Shown: positions 1-9,587 of the stretch, piece by piece
Numbering within the stretch: position 1 is the stretch's first letter
How the letters are laid out: each line of letters begins with the position of its first letter
Position numbers and translations under genes: made by a program
Origin: Streptomyces sp. TG1A-8
GTDB taxonomy: Bacteria; Actinomycetota; Actinomycetes; Streptomycetales; Streptomycetaceae
NCBI RefSeq assembly: GCF_030499535.1
Contig: NZ_JASTLB010000001.1
Span: 5,704,001-5,768,000 of the forward strand
Length of the DNA stretch: 64,000 nt
Reading direction: 5' to 3'
The notes under the pieces: generated by a model
The model's database searches: none
Seen by the model: the letters and a program-made list of their open reading frames with translations, nothing else
Told to the model about the DNA's origin: nothing

Positions 1-1
1 C

Positions 2-148
2 AAGCGTGGCGGCACCGGCCTCGGGCTCTACATCGTCAAGGGCATCGTCGAGGCCCACGGCGGCACCATCACGGTCGGCCGCGCCTCCGGCGGCGGCGCC
101 GAGTTCCGATTCACGCTGCCCGTGAGCATCCCCGCGTACCTCGCGTAG
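2..148 (+). CDS. Sensor histidine kinase, C-terminal end only
   Basis: The window opens inside this gene; the visible 48 residues are the end of a GHKL-type ATPase domain. The stretch [19 protein letters not shown] is the G2 box plus following helix of histidine kinases, and EFRFTLP is the usual last strand. The protein would autophosphorylate on a histidine lying upstream of the window. It ends about 125 bases before pheS. In Streptomyces a sensor kinase commonly sits just before pheST, which agrees. The sensor domain and partner regulator cannot be seen. Confidence 0.85.
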   Translation, partial: KRGGTGLGLYIVKGIVEAHGGTITVGRASGGGAEFRFTLPVSIPAYLA

Positions 149-183
149 CGGCCCACGGGCGCATTCGTCCGCCTCCACCCCGT

Positions 184-189
184 TAGACT
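184..189 (+). promoter_or_regulatory. Probable -10 element of pheST
   Basis: TAGACT followed by CGGCCC lies about 85 bases before pheS and fits the TAnnnT -10 consensus of the main Streptomyces sigma factor HrdB. No good -35 box was found at the usual distance. The predicted leader of roughly 75 nt contains no Phe-rich leader peptide or clear attenuator. Confidence 0.5.
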
Positions 190-235
190 CGGCCCCTGGC
201 ACCCTTGTGTCCCACGGCGCTCCGCGAGTCGATGA

Positions 236-1398
<1,163 letters not shown>

Positions 1399-1399
<1 letters not shown>

Positions 1400-3903
1400 T
1401 GCGGGTCCCGCTTTCTTGGCTGCGGGAGTACGTCGACCTGCCGGCGACGGAGACCGGGCGCGACGTCCAGGAGAAGCTGATCTCGGTCGGCCTCGAGGTC
1501 GAGACCGTCGAGCAGCTCGGCGCCGACCTCAAGGGCCCGCTCGTCGTCGGCCAGGTGCTCACCATCGAGGAGCTGGAGGGCTTCAAGAAGCCGATCCGCT
1601 TCTGCACCGTCGACGTCGGCCGGGCCAACGGCACCGGTGAGCCCCAGGAGATCGTCTGCGGCGCCCGCAACTTCTCCGTCGGCGACAAGGTCGTCGTGGT
1701 CCTCCCCGGCGCCGTCCTGCCCGGCGGCTTCGCGATCTCCGCGCGCAAGACGTACGGCAGGACCTCCCACGGCATGATCTGCTCCAGCGACGAGCTGGGC
1801 ATGGGCGACGACGGCAGCAAGGGCATCATCGTCCTGCCGCCGGAGCACGAGGTCGGCACCGACGCCGTCGAACTGCTCCAGCTGGTCGACGAGGTCCTCG
1901 ACATCGCCGTCACCCCGGACCGCGGCTACTGCCTGTCGATGCGCGGCGTCGCCCGCGAGACCGCCATCGCCTACGGCCTGCCGCTGCGCGACCCGGCCCT
2001 GCTCGACGTGCCGGCGCCCAACGCCTACGGCTACCCGGTGCAGGTCGCCGACCCGTTCGGCTGCGACCGCTTCACCGCCCGCACCGTCTCCGGGCTCGAC
2101 CCGGAGGCGCACTCCCCGATCTGGCTGCGGCGGCGCCTGCAGAAGGCCGGCATGCGCCCGATCTCCCTCGCGGTGGACGTCACCAACTACGTGATGCTGG
2201 AGCTGGGCCAGCCCCTGCACGCCTACGACCGCGCCCGCGTCCGGGGCGCCATCGGGGTGCGCCGTGCCGAACAGGGCGAACAGCTCACCACCCTCGACGG
2301 CGTCAGCCGCACCCTGGACGCCGGCGACCTCGTCATCACCGACGACGGCGGCCCCATCGGCCTGGCCGGCGTCATGGGCGGCGCGCACACCGAGATCGAC
2401 GACACCGAGGGCACCACCACCGACGTCGTCATCGAGGCCGCCCACTTCGACGCGATCTCCGTCGCGCGCACCGCCCGCCGCCACAAGCTGTCCTCCGAGG
2501 CCTCCCGCCGCTTCGAGCGCGGCGTCGACCCGCAGGCCGCCTCCGCCGCGGCCCAGCGCACCGTCGACCTGCTCGTGCTCCTCGCGGGCGGCACCGCGGA
2601 CGCCGGCGTCACCGAGGTGATCGCGCCCTCGGCGCCGCGCACCATCGCCGTCCCGGCCGACCACCCGGACAGGGTCGCGGGCGTCGCGTACGGCCGCGGG
2701 ACCGTCGTCCGCCGCCTGCAGGAGATCGGCTGCGACGTCTACGGGCAGGACGAGCTGATCGTCACCGTCCCGTCCTGGCGTCCCGACCTGACGGACCCGA
2801 ACGACCTGGCCGAAGAGGTCATCCGCCTGGAGGGCTACGAGAACCTGCCCTCCACGCTGCCCAAGCCCCCCGCGGGCCGCGGCCTGACCGGCCGGCAGCG
2901 CCTGCACCGCCGCATCGGCCGCGCGCTGGCCGGCGCCGGGTACGTCGAGGCGCTGAGCTACCCGTTCCTCGGCGAGCAGGTCTTCGACCGGCTGGGCCTC
3001 GCGGCCGACGACCCGGTGCGCCGCGTCGTCAAGCTGGTCAACCCGCTCTCCGACGAGGAGCCGGCGCTCCGCACGACGCTGCTGCCGGGCCTCCTCGGCG
3101 CACTGCGCCGCAACGACGGCCGCGGCTCCCACGACCTGGCGCTCTTCGAGACGGGGCTGGTCTTCCACCCCCGCGAGGAGCCGAGGGCCGCCGTCCGGCT
3201 GCCGGTCGACCGGCGCCCGACGGACGAGGAGATCGCCTCCCTCACCGAGGCGCTGCCCGTCCAGCCCCGGCACGCCGCCGTCGTCCTCGCGGGCGCCCGC
3301 GAGCAGGCCGGCTGGTGGGGCGGGGGCCGCCCGGCCGACTGGGCCGACGCCGTCGAGGCCGCGCGGACCGTCGCCCGCGAGGCCGGCACCGACCTGATCG
3401 TCCGCAAGGGCCAGTACGGGCCGTGGCACCCCGGCCGCTGCGCCGAGCTGGCGGTCGTCGCGGCCGGCGCCGAGCGGGTCGTCGGGTACGCCGGTGAGCT
3501 GCACCCCGGGGTCCTCAAGACCTTCGGCCTGCCCGCGCGCACCTGTGCGATGGAGCTGGACCTGGACGCGCTGGAGGAGGCGAGCGCCGGACTCGTGAAG
3601 AGCCCGCGCATCTCGTCCTTCCCGGTCGCCACGCAGGACGTCGCCCTGGTCGTGGACCGGTCCGTGCCGCACGCCGACGTCGAGGCGGCGCTGCGCGAGG
3701 GGGCGGGCGAGCTGCTGGAGTCGATCCGCCTGTTCGACGTGTACGAGAGCGCCGCCCAGCTCGGCGAGGGGCGGAAGTCGCTCGCGTACGCGCTGCGCTT
3801 CCGCGCGCCGGACCGGACGCTGACCGTGGACGAGGCCTCGGCCGCCCGGGACGCAGCGGTCGCGCTGGCCGGTGAGCGGACGGGGGCCGCACTGCGGGCC
3901 TAG
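1399..3903 (+). CDS. pheT: Phenylalanyl-tRNA synthetase beta subunit
   Basis: The non-catalytic subunit of PheRS; in the family it carries tRNA binding and editing of mischarged Tyr-tRNA-Phe. The 834 residues show the expected order: an N-terminal OB-fold tRNA-binding domain (about residues 40-155), the B3/B4 editing region (about 210-400; [17 protein letters not shown] is typical of B3/B4), a B5 domain (about 415-490), a class II-like core, and a C-terminal ferredoxin-fold anticodon domain (about 735-832; [13 protein letters not shown] then [16 protein letters not shown]). Length is normal. It forms a two-gene operon with pheS and is followed by a strong terminator. Confidence 0.97.
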
Positions 3904-3915
3904 GACCTCTGGCTC

Positions 3916-3951
3916 GGCTCGGGCCGGACCCCGCGGGGTCCGGCCCGAGCC
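3916..3951 (+). terminator. Terminator of pheST
   Basis: A perfect 17-base-pair inverted repeat (GGCTCGGGCCGGACCCC and its complement, 2-base centre) starts 13 bases after the pheT stop. There is no T-tract, as is common for Streptomyces terminators. The next 237 bases hold no gene; an AT-richer stretch near 4034-4053 is probably promoter DNA of the following gene. Confidence 0.8.
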
Positions 3952-4188
3952 GGGCGGAGGGCCCCGGGGGCCGACGGGGCGGGCGCCGACCACGGCCGCC
4001 CGCCCCCGCAGTGCGCCGATCCCCGCCGTGAGCTGCATAAATGCGGCTCCATTAAGGGCTGCCTCACTCATTCGGGTGGCAAGTGGTGGTGATCCGGTCC
4101 CTCCGGGGCACCCCGCCGACAGAATCGGACCGGCCTTTCGGGGCCGGTCCGTCTGCTCTGTCAGGGCCCGACTTGGGGGACCAGAGGC

Positions 4189-5187
4189 ATGATCCGCATC
4201 AAGGCACGGGCACCCACCGGGCTCGGGGCACACATCGTCGGCAGCGCCGTCTTCCTCGCGGCCGGCACCGGCCTGATATGCCGCCGCCGGGCTCTGCTGC
4301 GCGAACTGCGGCAGGTCCGCCGGGTCGCCCGCGCCGCCCAGAGCGCGCTCCTGCGTCCCCTGCCGCCCCGGCTCGACGGACTGCACCTGGCCGCCGCCCA
4401 GCTGTCCGCCGAACGGGGCGCCACCGTGGGCGGCGACCTCTACGAGGCCGTCGCCACCGAGCACGGCGTCCGCCTGGTCATGGGCGACGTGCGCGGACAC
4501 GGTCTGGCCGCCCTCGGCACCGTCGCCGCCGTCCTCGGCAGTTTCCGCGAGGCCGCGCACGACGAGGCCGAGCTCGTCGGCGTGCTGCGGCGGCTGGAGC
4601 GGGCCCACGCCCGGCACCTGCGCGAGCGCTCCCGCGCCGACCATCCGTCGAACGGACGGAACCCGGGACATCCGCCCGCGGAGGAGTTCGTCACCGTCCT
4701 GCTCCTGGAGATCACCCGGGACAGCGAGGTGAGGGCGCTGAACTGCGGTCATCCGTGGCCGTACCTGCTCAGCGGCGGGAGCGTCGAACCGCTGAGCCGC
4801 ACCGATCCGCTGCCGCCCCTGGGTCCCTTCCCGCTGCCCGCGGACCTGGAGCCCCACGCGTGCGGCCCCCTGCTGCCCGGCGAGACCCTGGTGCTGTTCA
4901 CGGACGGGGCGGAGGACACCCGGGACGCCCGCGGACGGTTCTTCTCCCTGCCGGCGGCGCTGCGCGAGGCCGTGCGCCACCACGCCGCGACCCCGCAGGT
5001 GGTGCTGCGCACGGTGTTCACCGCCCTGCTGGACCACGCGGACGGCAGGCCGGGCGACGACGTCGCCCTGCTCGTGCTCCGCAACGGCCGGCAGCGGGGC
5101 CGTGCGGCGGGCGTGCGGGACGACGACATATGCGGCTCCCCCGCGCGGGCGCGGGCGACCGCCCCGCGCGCGCAGCCGCGACCGTAG
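4189..5187 (+). CDS. Membrane-anchored PP2C/SpoIIE-type phosphatase
   Basis: A serine/threonine phosphatase of the SpoIIE/RsbU class, which in actinobacteria usually dephosphorylate anti-anti-sigma factors. The 332 residues have one N-terminal membrane helix (about 12-30, GAHIVGSAVFLAAGTGLI) and then the phosphatase domain (about 65-300). Metal-binding motifs are present: GGDLYEA, MGDVRGHG, FTDGAED and DDVALLVL. There is no PAS, GAF or kinase-like domain, so any input must come through the membrane segment or a partner. The C-terminal 30 residues are Arg/Ala-rich and probably disordered. No anti-sigma or STAS gene lies beside it, so its target is unknown. Confidence 0.85.
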   Translation: MIRIKARAPTGLGAHIVGSAVFLAAGTGLICRRRALLRELRQVRRVARAAQSALLRPLPPRLDGLHLAAAQLSAERGATVGGDLYEAVATEHGVRLVMGDVRGHGLAALGTVAAVLGSFREAAHDEAELVGVLRRLERAHARHLRERSRADHPSNGRNPGHPPAEEFVTVLLLEITRDSEVRALNCGHPWPYLLSGGSVEPLSRTDPLPPLGPFPLPADLEPHACGPLLPGETLVLFTDGAEDTRDARGRFFSLPAALREAVRHHAATPQVVLRTVFTALLDHADGRPGDDVALLVLRNGRQRGRAAGVRDDDICGSPARARATAPRAQPRP

Positions 5188-5317
5188 CCATCCGGCCGGG
5201 CCGCCGCTTGACGAGGGGGGAGCCGGCGGCCCGGCCGGCCTCTTGCGAGGCACTCCAGTCCACCGCGGCCGACACGCTCAGCGACAGCGCGCACACGTTG
5301 TGAATGCGGGCACTTCG

Positions 5318-5351
5318 TTCACACCCCGTGTGAAGACCGAACCACTACGCT
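5318..5351 (+). promoter_or_regulatory. Inverted repeat and -10 before the HTH/TPR-type regulator
   Basis: TTCACAC-CCC-GTGTGAA (5318-5334) is a perfect 7-bp inverted repeat. TACGCT at 5346-5351 fits a -10 box, so the repeat covers the -35 region. Its position suggests an operator for the downstream regulator or another DNA-binding protein; this is inference. Confidence 0.45.
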
Positions 5352-5381
5352 GACGGCACCAGGCCACCCGGGGGTCATCCC

Positions 5382-6722
5382 ATGCAGCCCAACACCCTGC
5401 TCGACGCGATCCTGGACGAGGCGGGGATCTCGCACGCCGGTCTCGCCGCGCACGTCAACCAGGCCGGACGCAGACGGGGCCTCGCGCTCCGCTACGAACA
5501 CACCGCGGTCGCGCGGTGGTTGAAGGGGCAGCGGCCACGCGGGCAGGTGCCCGACCTGATCTGCGAGGTGCTGGCCGGGCGCCTGCAGCGGCCCGTCACC
5601 CTCGACGACATCGGCCTCGGGGTGCCCGGCCGGCCGGCCACCGCGCTCACCGGCTCGCTGTCCGGCTTCGTGGAGCGGGCCACCGCGCTGTGGCGCTCCG
5701 ACGAACAGCAGCGCCCGCACGTGCTCGGCGCGGCCGCGGTCACCGGGACCCCGGCCGTCATGCCGGTGTGGGAGTGGGAGAACCCGCCCGAGGACACGGA
5801 CGTCTCCCGGGGCGGCGGGCACCGGGTCACCACGGCCGACCTGGAGATGCTGCGCGCCGCCCGCGCCCATTACGAGCAGATGTACCGCAAGGCCGGCGGC
5901 ATCGCGACCCGTGCCCGCATCGTCGGCTTCCTCAACGCGGAGGCGGCCCCGCTGCTGCGCGGCGGCTACACCGACGCCACCGGTCGCCAACTGCACCGTG
6001 CCACGGGCGGACTGGTGGCGATCGCGGGCATCTGCGCCTACGACTCCGACGCCCACGGGCTCGCCCAGCGCTACTTCCACCAGGCGCTGCGGCTGGCGAA
6101 GGCCAGCGGGGACCGGGGGTTGGGCGCCTACGTGATCGCGCTGCTGGTCAACCAGGTGCTGTTCATGCGGGAGTACCGGCAGGCCGTCGCCTTCGCCGAG
6201 GCCGCCCTGCGCGCCGCCGGCCGGCACATCACCCCGGCGCTGGCGTCCGACCTGTACGCGATGCAGGCCAAGGCGTACGCCCACCTCGGCGACGGCGGCA
6301 GCGCGCTGTCCTGCATCCGGCGTGCGGAGACGGCCGCCGAACGCATCCGGCCCGGGCGCGAACCGGACGAGACCGGCTACGTCCAGCCCGGCCTGGTCAA
6401 CGTGCAGGTCGCCGAGGCGCTGCTGAGCCTCGGCGAACTCGCCGCCGCACGGGAGCACGCGGCGGCTGCCGTGGACACCCCCGCCCACGACCGGGGCCGG
6501 GTGCACCGGCTCGCCATGCTCAGCACGATCGAACTGCGCCAGGGCAACGCCGACCAGGCGGTGGCGACCGCCGTGCGGATGGCCGAGCAGGCCCGCGGAA
6601 TGGAGTCCCAGCGGCTGCGCGACCGTCTGCGCGCGGTGCGCGAACACCTGGTGCGCTGCGGCTCGGCCGGGACCGCCGAGGCCGCCGAACTCATCGCCGG
6701 TGCACTGCGGGTGCCGCTGTGA
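5382..6722 (+). CDS. HTH/TPR-like Streptomyces regulator
   Basis: A 446-residue protein of a type widespread in Streptomyces in which a short N-terminal DNA-binding-like region precedes a helical-repeat body; some members regulate development or antibiotics, and function here is not known. The first 80 residues (LAAHVNQAG ... HTAVARWLKGQRPR) resemble a Cro/C1-like helix-turn-helix. Residues about 165-440 are a series of amphipathic helices rich in Ala, Leu and Arg, with TPR-like patterns such as AQRYFHQALRLAKASGD and LYAMQAKAYAHLGD. No membrane segment or catalytic motif is seen. The start ATG follows GGGGGTCATCCC. A palindrome sits just upstream. Confidence 0.75.
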   Translation: MQPNTLLDAILDEAGISHAGLAAHVNQAGRRRGLALRYEHTAVARWLKGQRPRGQVPDLICEVLAGRLQRPVTLDDIGLGVPGRPATALTGSLSGFVERATALWRSDEQQRPHVLGAAAVTGTPAVMPVWEWENPPEDTDVSRGGGHRVTTADLEMLRAARAHYEQMYRKAGGIATRARIVGFLNAEAAPLLRGGYTDATGRQLHRATGGLVAIAGICAYDSDAHGLAQRYFHQALRLAKASGDRGLGAYVIALLVNQVLFMREYRQAVAFAEAALRAAGRHITPALASDLYAMQAKAYAHLGDGGSALSCIRRAETAAERIRPGREPDETGYVQPGLVNVQVAEALLSLGELAAAREHAAAAVDTPAHDRGRVHRLAMLSTIELRQGNADQAVATAVRMAEQARGMESQRLRDRLRAVREHLVRCGSAGTAEAAELIAGALRVPL

Positions 6723-6787
6723 GCGCACTGTAGGTCCCGAGTCCCTGCTGCGATATTGCCACTTACCCGTCGGAAGGTGGCAGAACC

Positions 6788-7324
6788 GTGCAATGGACGA
6801 AACAGAACGAACAAACGGTGTATGAAAACCGGTGGTTCAGCGTCAATCTCGCAGATGTCGAGCTGCCCGACGGCCGGCATCTCGACCACTTCCTGATCCG
6901 GATGCGGCCGGTCGCGGTGGCCACGGTGGTCAACGAGGCCAACGAGGTGCTCCTGCTGTGGCGGCACCGGTTCATCACCGACAACTGGGGCTGGGAACTG
7001 GCCGCGGGAGTCGTGGAGGACGGCGAGGACATCGCGAGCGCGGCCGCCAGGGAACTGGAGGAGGAGACCGGCTGGCGGCCGGGACCCCTGCACCACCTGA
7101 TGAGCGTGGAACCGTCCAACGGCCTCACCGACGCCCGGCACCACATCTACTGGTCCGAGCGGGGCGAGTACGTGGGGCATCCCGTGGACGACTTCGAGTC
7201 CGACCGCAGGGAGTGGGTCCCGCTCAAACTCGTCCCCGACCTGATCGCCCGAGGGGAGGTCCCGGCCGCCAACATGGCGGCCGCGTTACTCCTGCTGCAC
7301 CACCTCCGGCTCGCCGGGGGCTAG
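6788..7324 (+). CDS. Nudix hydrolase with a TTA codon
   Basis: A hydrolase of nucleoside diphosphates linked to another moiety; the ADP-ribose pyrophosphatase-like subgroup fits best, but the substrate is not proven. The Nudix box reads GVVEDGEDIASAAA then RELEEETGW (about residues 78-100), with all catalytic Glu residues present. The GTG start is preceded by GGAAGG at a good distance. Leu codon 167 (7286-7288) is TTA, so full translation should need the bldA tRNA and be favoured in development or late growth. It converges on the next gene, sharing the tetranucleotide CTAG where both stop codons overlap. Confidence 0.9.
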   Translation: MQWTKQNEQTVYENRWFSVNLADVELPDGRHLDHFLIRMRPVAVATVVNEANEVLLLWRHRFITDNWGWELAAGVVEDGEDIASAAARELEEETGWRPGPLHHLMSVEPSNGLTDARHHIYWSERGEYVGHPVDDFESDRREWVPLKLVPDLIARGEVPAANMAAALLLLHHLRLAGG

Positions 7325-7578
7325 TGCGCCAGCGCCTGCCAGACGGTCACGACGAGCGCGCCGACGGCCGTGAGCGCGGCGAGCGAGGGCAGTGGCCAGC
7401 GTGCGTGTTCCAGTGAGCTCATGCGTGAGTGCAACTCGTCCACCTCCTTGGCCGTCTCCTCGGCGCGGTGACTGAGCAGAGCGAGTCCTCCCTCCACCCG
7501 CGCGTACGCCACATCGAGGCGGCGGCGTAACTCTGCGAGTTCTCCATGGACCACGGGATGCTCGGGCTCGGCGGTCAC
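7321..7578 (-). CDS. Small coiled-coil, tail-anchored membrane protein with a TTA codon
   Basis: An 85-residue protein not recognised as a named family. Residues about 10-60 form a heptad-rich amphipathic helix (ELAELRRRLDVAYARVEG ... AEETAKEVDELHSRMSSLEH), and residues about 64-82 are one hydrophobic helix at the C-terminus, suggesting a cytoplasmic coiled coil held on the membrane. The GTG start at 7578 is chosen over longer options because AAGGAG sits just upstream. A TTA codon (plus-strand TAA at 7528-7530) lies in ELAELRRR, so like its convergent neighbour it is probably bldA-dependent. Confidence 0.75.
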   Translation of the reverse strand: MTAEPEHPVVHGELAELRRRLDVAYARVEGGLALLSHRAEETAKEVDELHSRMSSLEHARWPLPSLAALTAVGALVVTVWQALAH

Positions 7579-7720
7579 GGGTCCACTCCTTTCCGTAGTC
7601 GAAGCGGTGGTTCCGCATCCTTTGCATGCGCATGATGAGTCAACTCGCCAGGTGGGCGCAGGGGGAGCGTGTGCGAGGGGCATATGCGTGCCCGGCGCGC
7701 ACACGGTGTGTGAATGACAC

Positions 7721-7751
7721 GAGCCCGGCACCGGGAAACGGTGCCGGGCTC
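7721..7751 (-). terminator. Terminator of the 3-hydroxyacyl-CoA dehydrogenase gene
   Basis: A perfect 12-bp stem (GAGCCCGGCACC / GGTGCCGGGCTC) with a 7-base loop lies about 30 bases past the stop of the minus-strand dehydrogenase gene. Confidence 0.75.
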
Positions 7752-7780
7752 GCGGAAGCCGGTGCGACGGCGGTGGGTCA

Positions 7781-8641
7781 TCAGCCGTAGGTGTAGAAGC
7801 CCGACCCGGTCTTCCGGCCGAGCCGGCCCGCCTCGACCATGCGCTGGAGCAGCGGGGGAGCGGCGTACAGCGGCTCCTTGTACTCGGCGTACATCGAGTT
7901 GGCGATGGAGACGATCGTGTCCAGGCCGATCAGGTCGGACAGCTTCAGCGGGCCCATCGGGTGGGCGCAGCCCATCTCCATGCCGTCGTCGATGTCCTCG
8001 CGGCTGGCGATGCCCGACTCGAACATGCGGACCGCGGACAGCAGGTACGGCACCAGCAGCGCGTTGACGACGAACCCGGAGCGGTCCTGGGCGCGGATGG
8101 CGTGCTTGCCGAGCACCTTCTCGGCGAACACCTGGGCACGGCCGAGGGTGCCCTCGGAGGTGGTGAGCGCCGGGATCAGCTCGACCAGCTTCTGCACCGG
8201 GGCGGGGTTGAAGAAGTGGATGCCGACCACGTGGTCGGGGCGCGAGGTGGCGACCGCCAGCTTCACCAGCGGGATGGAGGAGGTGTTGGAGGCCAGGATC
8301 GCGTCCGGGCGGGTCACCACCTGGTCGAGCACCTGGAAGATCTCGGTCTTCACCTGCTCGTTCTCCACGACGGCCTCGATCACCAGATCGCGGTCCGCGA
8401 ACTCGCCGAGGTCGGTGGTGAAGCCGAGCCGCGCCTGCGTGGCGTCCCGCTCCTCCTCGCCGATCTTGCCGCGTTCGGCGGCCCTGGCCAGGGAGTTGAA
8501 CAGCCGGGTACGGCCGATCTCCAGGGCCTCGCCGGTGGTCTCGGCGACCTTGACGTCCAGTCCCGCGCGGGCGCACACCTCGGCGATGCCCGCGCCCATC
8601 TGGCCGCAGCCCACGACTCCGACGCGCTCGATGTCGGTCAC
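7781..8641 (-). CDS. 3-hydroxybutyryl-CoA dehydrogenase
   Basis: Oxidises or reduces 3-hydroxyacyl-CoA with NAD(P)(H) in short-chain fatty acid or butyrate-type metabolism. The 286 residues begin with a Rossmann motif, VGVVGCGQMGAGIAEVCARAG. They contain the catalytic-site signature HFFNPAPVQKLVELI (about 140-155) with SNTSSIPL before it, and a C-terminal dimerisation domain ending GRKTGSGFYTYG. The GTG start (8641) is preceded by AAGGGGACGAT; longer in-frame upstream sequence is low-complexity and unlikely to be translated. It is monocistronic, with its own terminator. Confidence 0.93.
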   Translation of the reverse strand: MTDIERVGVVGCGQMGAGIAEVCARAGLDVKVAETTGEALEIGRTRLFNSLARAAERGKIGEEERDATQARLGFTTDLGEFADRDLVIEAVVENEQVKTEIFQVLDQVVTRPDAILASNTSSIPLVKLAVATSRPDHVVGIHFFNPAPVQKLVELIPALTTSEGTLGRAQVFAEKVLGKHAIRAQDRSGFVVNALLVPYLLSAVRMFESGIASREDIDDGMEMGCAHPMGPLKLSDLIGLDTIVSIANSMYAEYKEPLYAAPPLLQRMVEAGRLGRKTGSGFYTYG

Positions 8642-9338
8642 ATCGTCCCCTTCGCTGTTGTCCGGCTCGCCGGCAGGACCTCCGGGTTCGGCGCCTGCTC
8701 CGGTCGTGCACGTTACCGCCAAGTATCGATGATCGATCGGGCGGGTGGGGACGCCCCGGGGCGCGGGACGATCGGCGGGGGTACGGGTCCAAAGCGCACG
8801 GGGGTGTGCGGGCGGGGACGTGCGGGCGGGACGGACGCCGCGGTGCGCGTCCGGTCCTGCGACGCTGTCCGCGCTGAGGGCGGTGCGGCCCGCGGTGGCG
8901 GCGCCGGCGCGGGGAGCGGGCGCCCCCGGCGCGCGGGGCGGCGGCCCGGATGCGGGGCGCGCGGCCGGCCGCGGTCGCCCACCGCGACCGGCCCTCCCGG
9001 CCCGGCCCCGCCACCGCGCGGCCGGCCGCGGAACCGACCGCCCACCTGGACGAGGCGGTCCCCAACCGCCCGACACGGCGGCCCTCACAGGTGCGGCCCG
9101 CGGCGGACGCCCTGCGGCCGTCCCCGTACGAGCCCCGGCCGCGGTACCTCACCGGATACCCCGGGCCGGCCCCCGCGGCCCGGACACCCGGCCGGGCCGT
9201 CCCGGCACCCCGCGCTCGCCGCCGGGTGCCCGCAGGCGCGCGGGCACGCCCTCCTCACGGCCGAGAGGGTGGCGCGGACCGGCCGGGGCGAGGGCGCGGA
9301 CGGCCGCCGACCGCTGCCGGCGGGACCCCCGCGCCGGC
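8642..9338. other. About 700 bases without a recognisable gene
   Basis: Extremely GC-rich DNA between the dehydrogenase and the DUF1918 gene. Open frames on both strands translate to low-complexity Arg/Gly/Pro/Ala sequence with no recognisable motif. The first 100 bases should hold the dehydrogenase promoter. It may be a decayed gene, but no remnant could be identified. Confidence 0.6.
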
Positions 9339-9569
9339 CTACAGCCGCGGGTCCCGGTCCCCGCCCGCGTCCGGGGTCACGCCCTCGTCCTTGTGCTTGA
9401 CCTGGCAGTCGGGACCGGGGGACATCACCGCCTCGTGGCCGTCCGCGAAGCGCACGCGGTACGGCGGGTTGCCCTCCGCCCCCATCACTTCGACGACTTC
9501 GCTGACCTGGTCGTGCTGGCCGACCACCCTGCCGTGCTGGACAAGCCGGTCGCCCTTGGATGCGCGCAT
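9339..9569 (-). CDS. DUF1918 domain protein
   Basis: A 76-residue soluble protein of the actinobacterial DUF1918 family, function unknown. The pattern GDRLVQHGRVVGQHDQVSEV then PPYRVRFADGHEAVMSPGPDC is characteristic: an SH3-like small beta fold of about 58 residues followed by a short charged tail. It starts with ATG at 9569 after GAGG, 18 bases downstream of the DMT exporter stop on the same strand, so the two may be cotranscribed. Confidence 0.85.
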   Translation of the reverse strand: MRASKGDRLVQHGRVVGQHDQVSEVVEVMGAEGNPPYRVRFADGHEAVMSPGPDCQVKHKDEGVTPDAGGDRDPRL

Positions 9570-9587
9570 GGTCAGGCCTCCTCACGA

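Noticed and set aside
4034..4044. ARG-box-like TGCATAAATGC upstream of the SpoIIE-type gene
   Set aside because: A single partial site without a second half-site or a link to arginine metabolism; likely chance in AT-richer promoter DNA.
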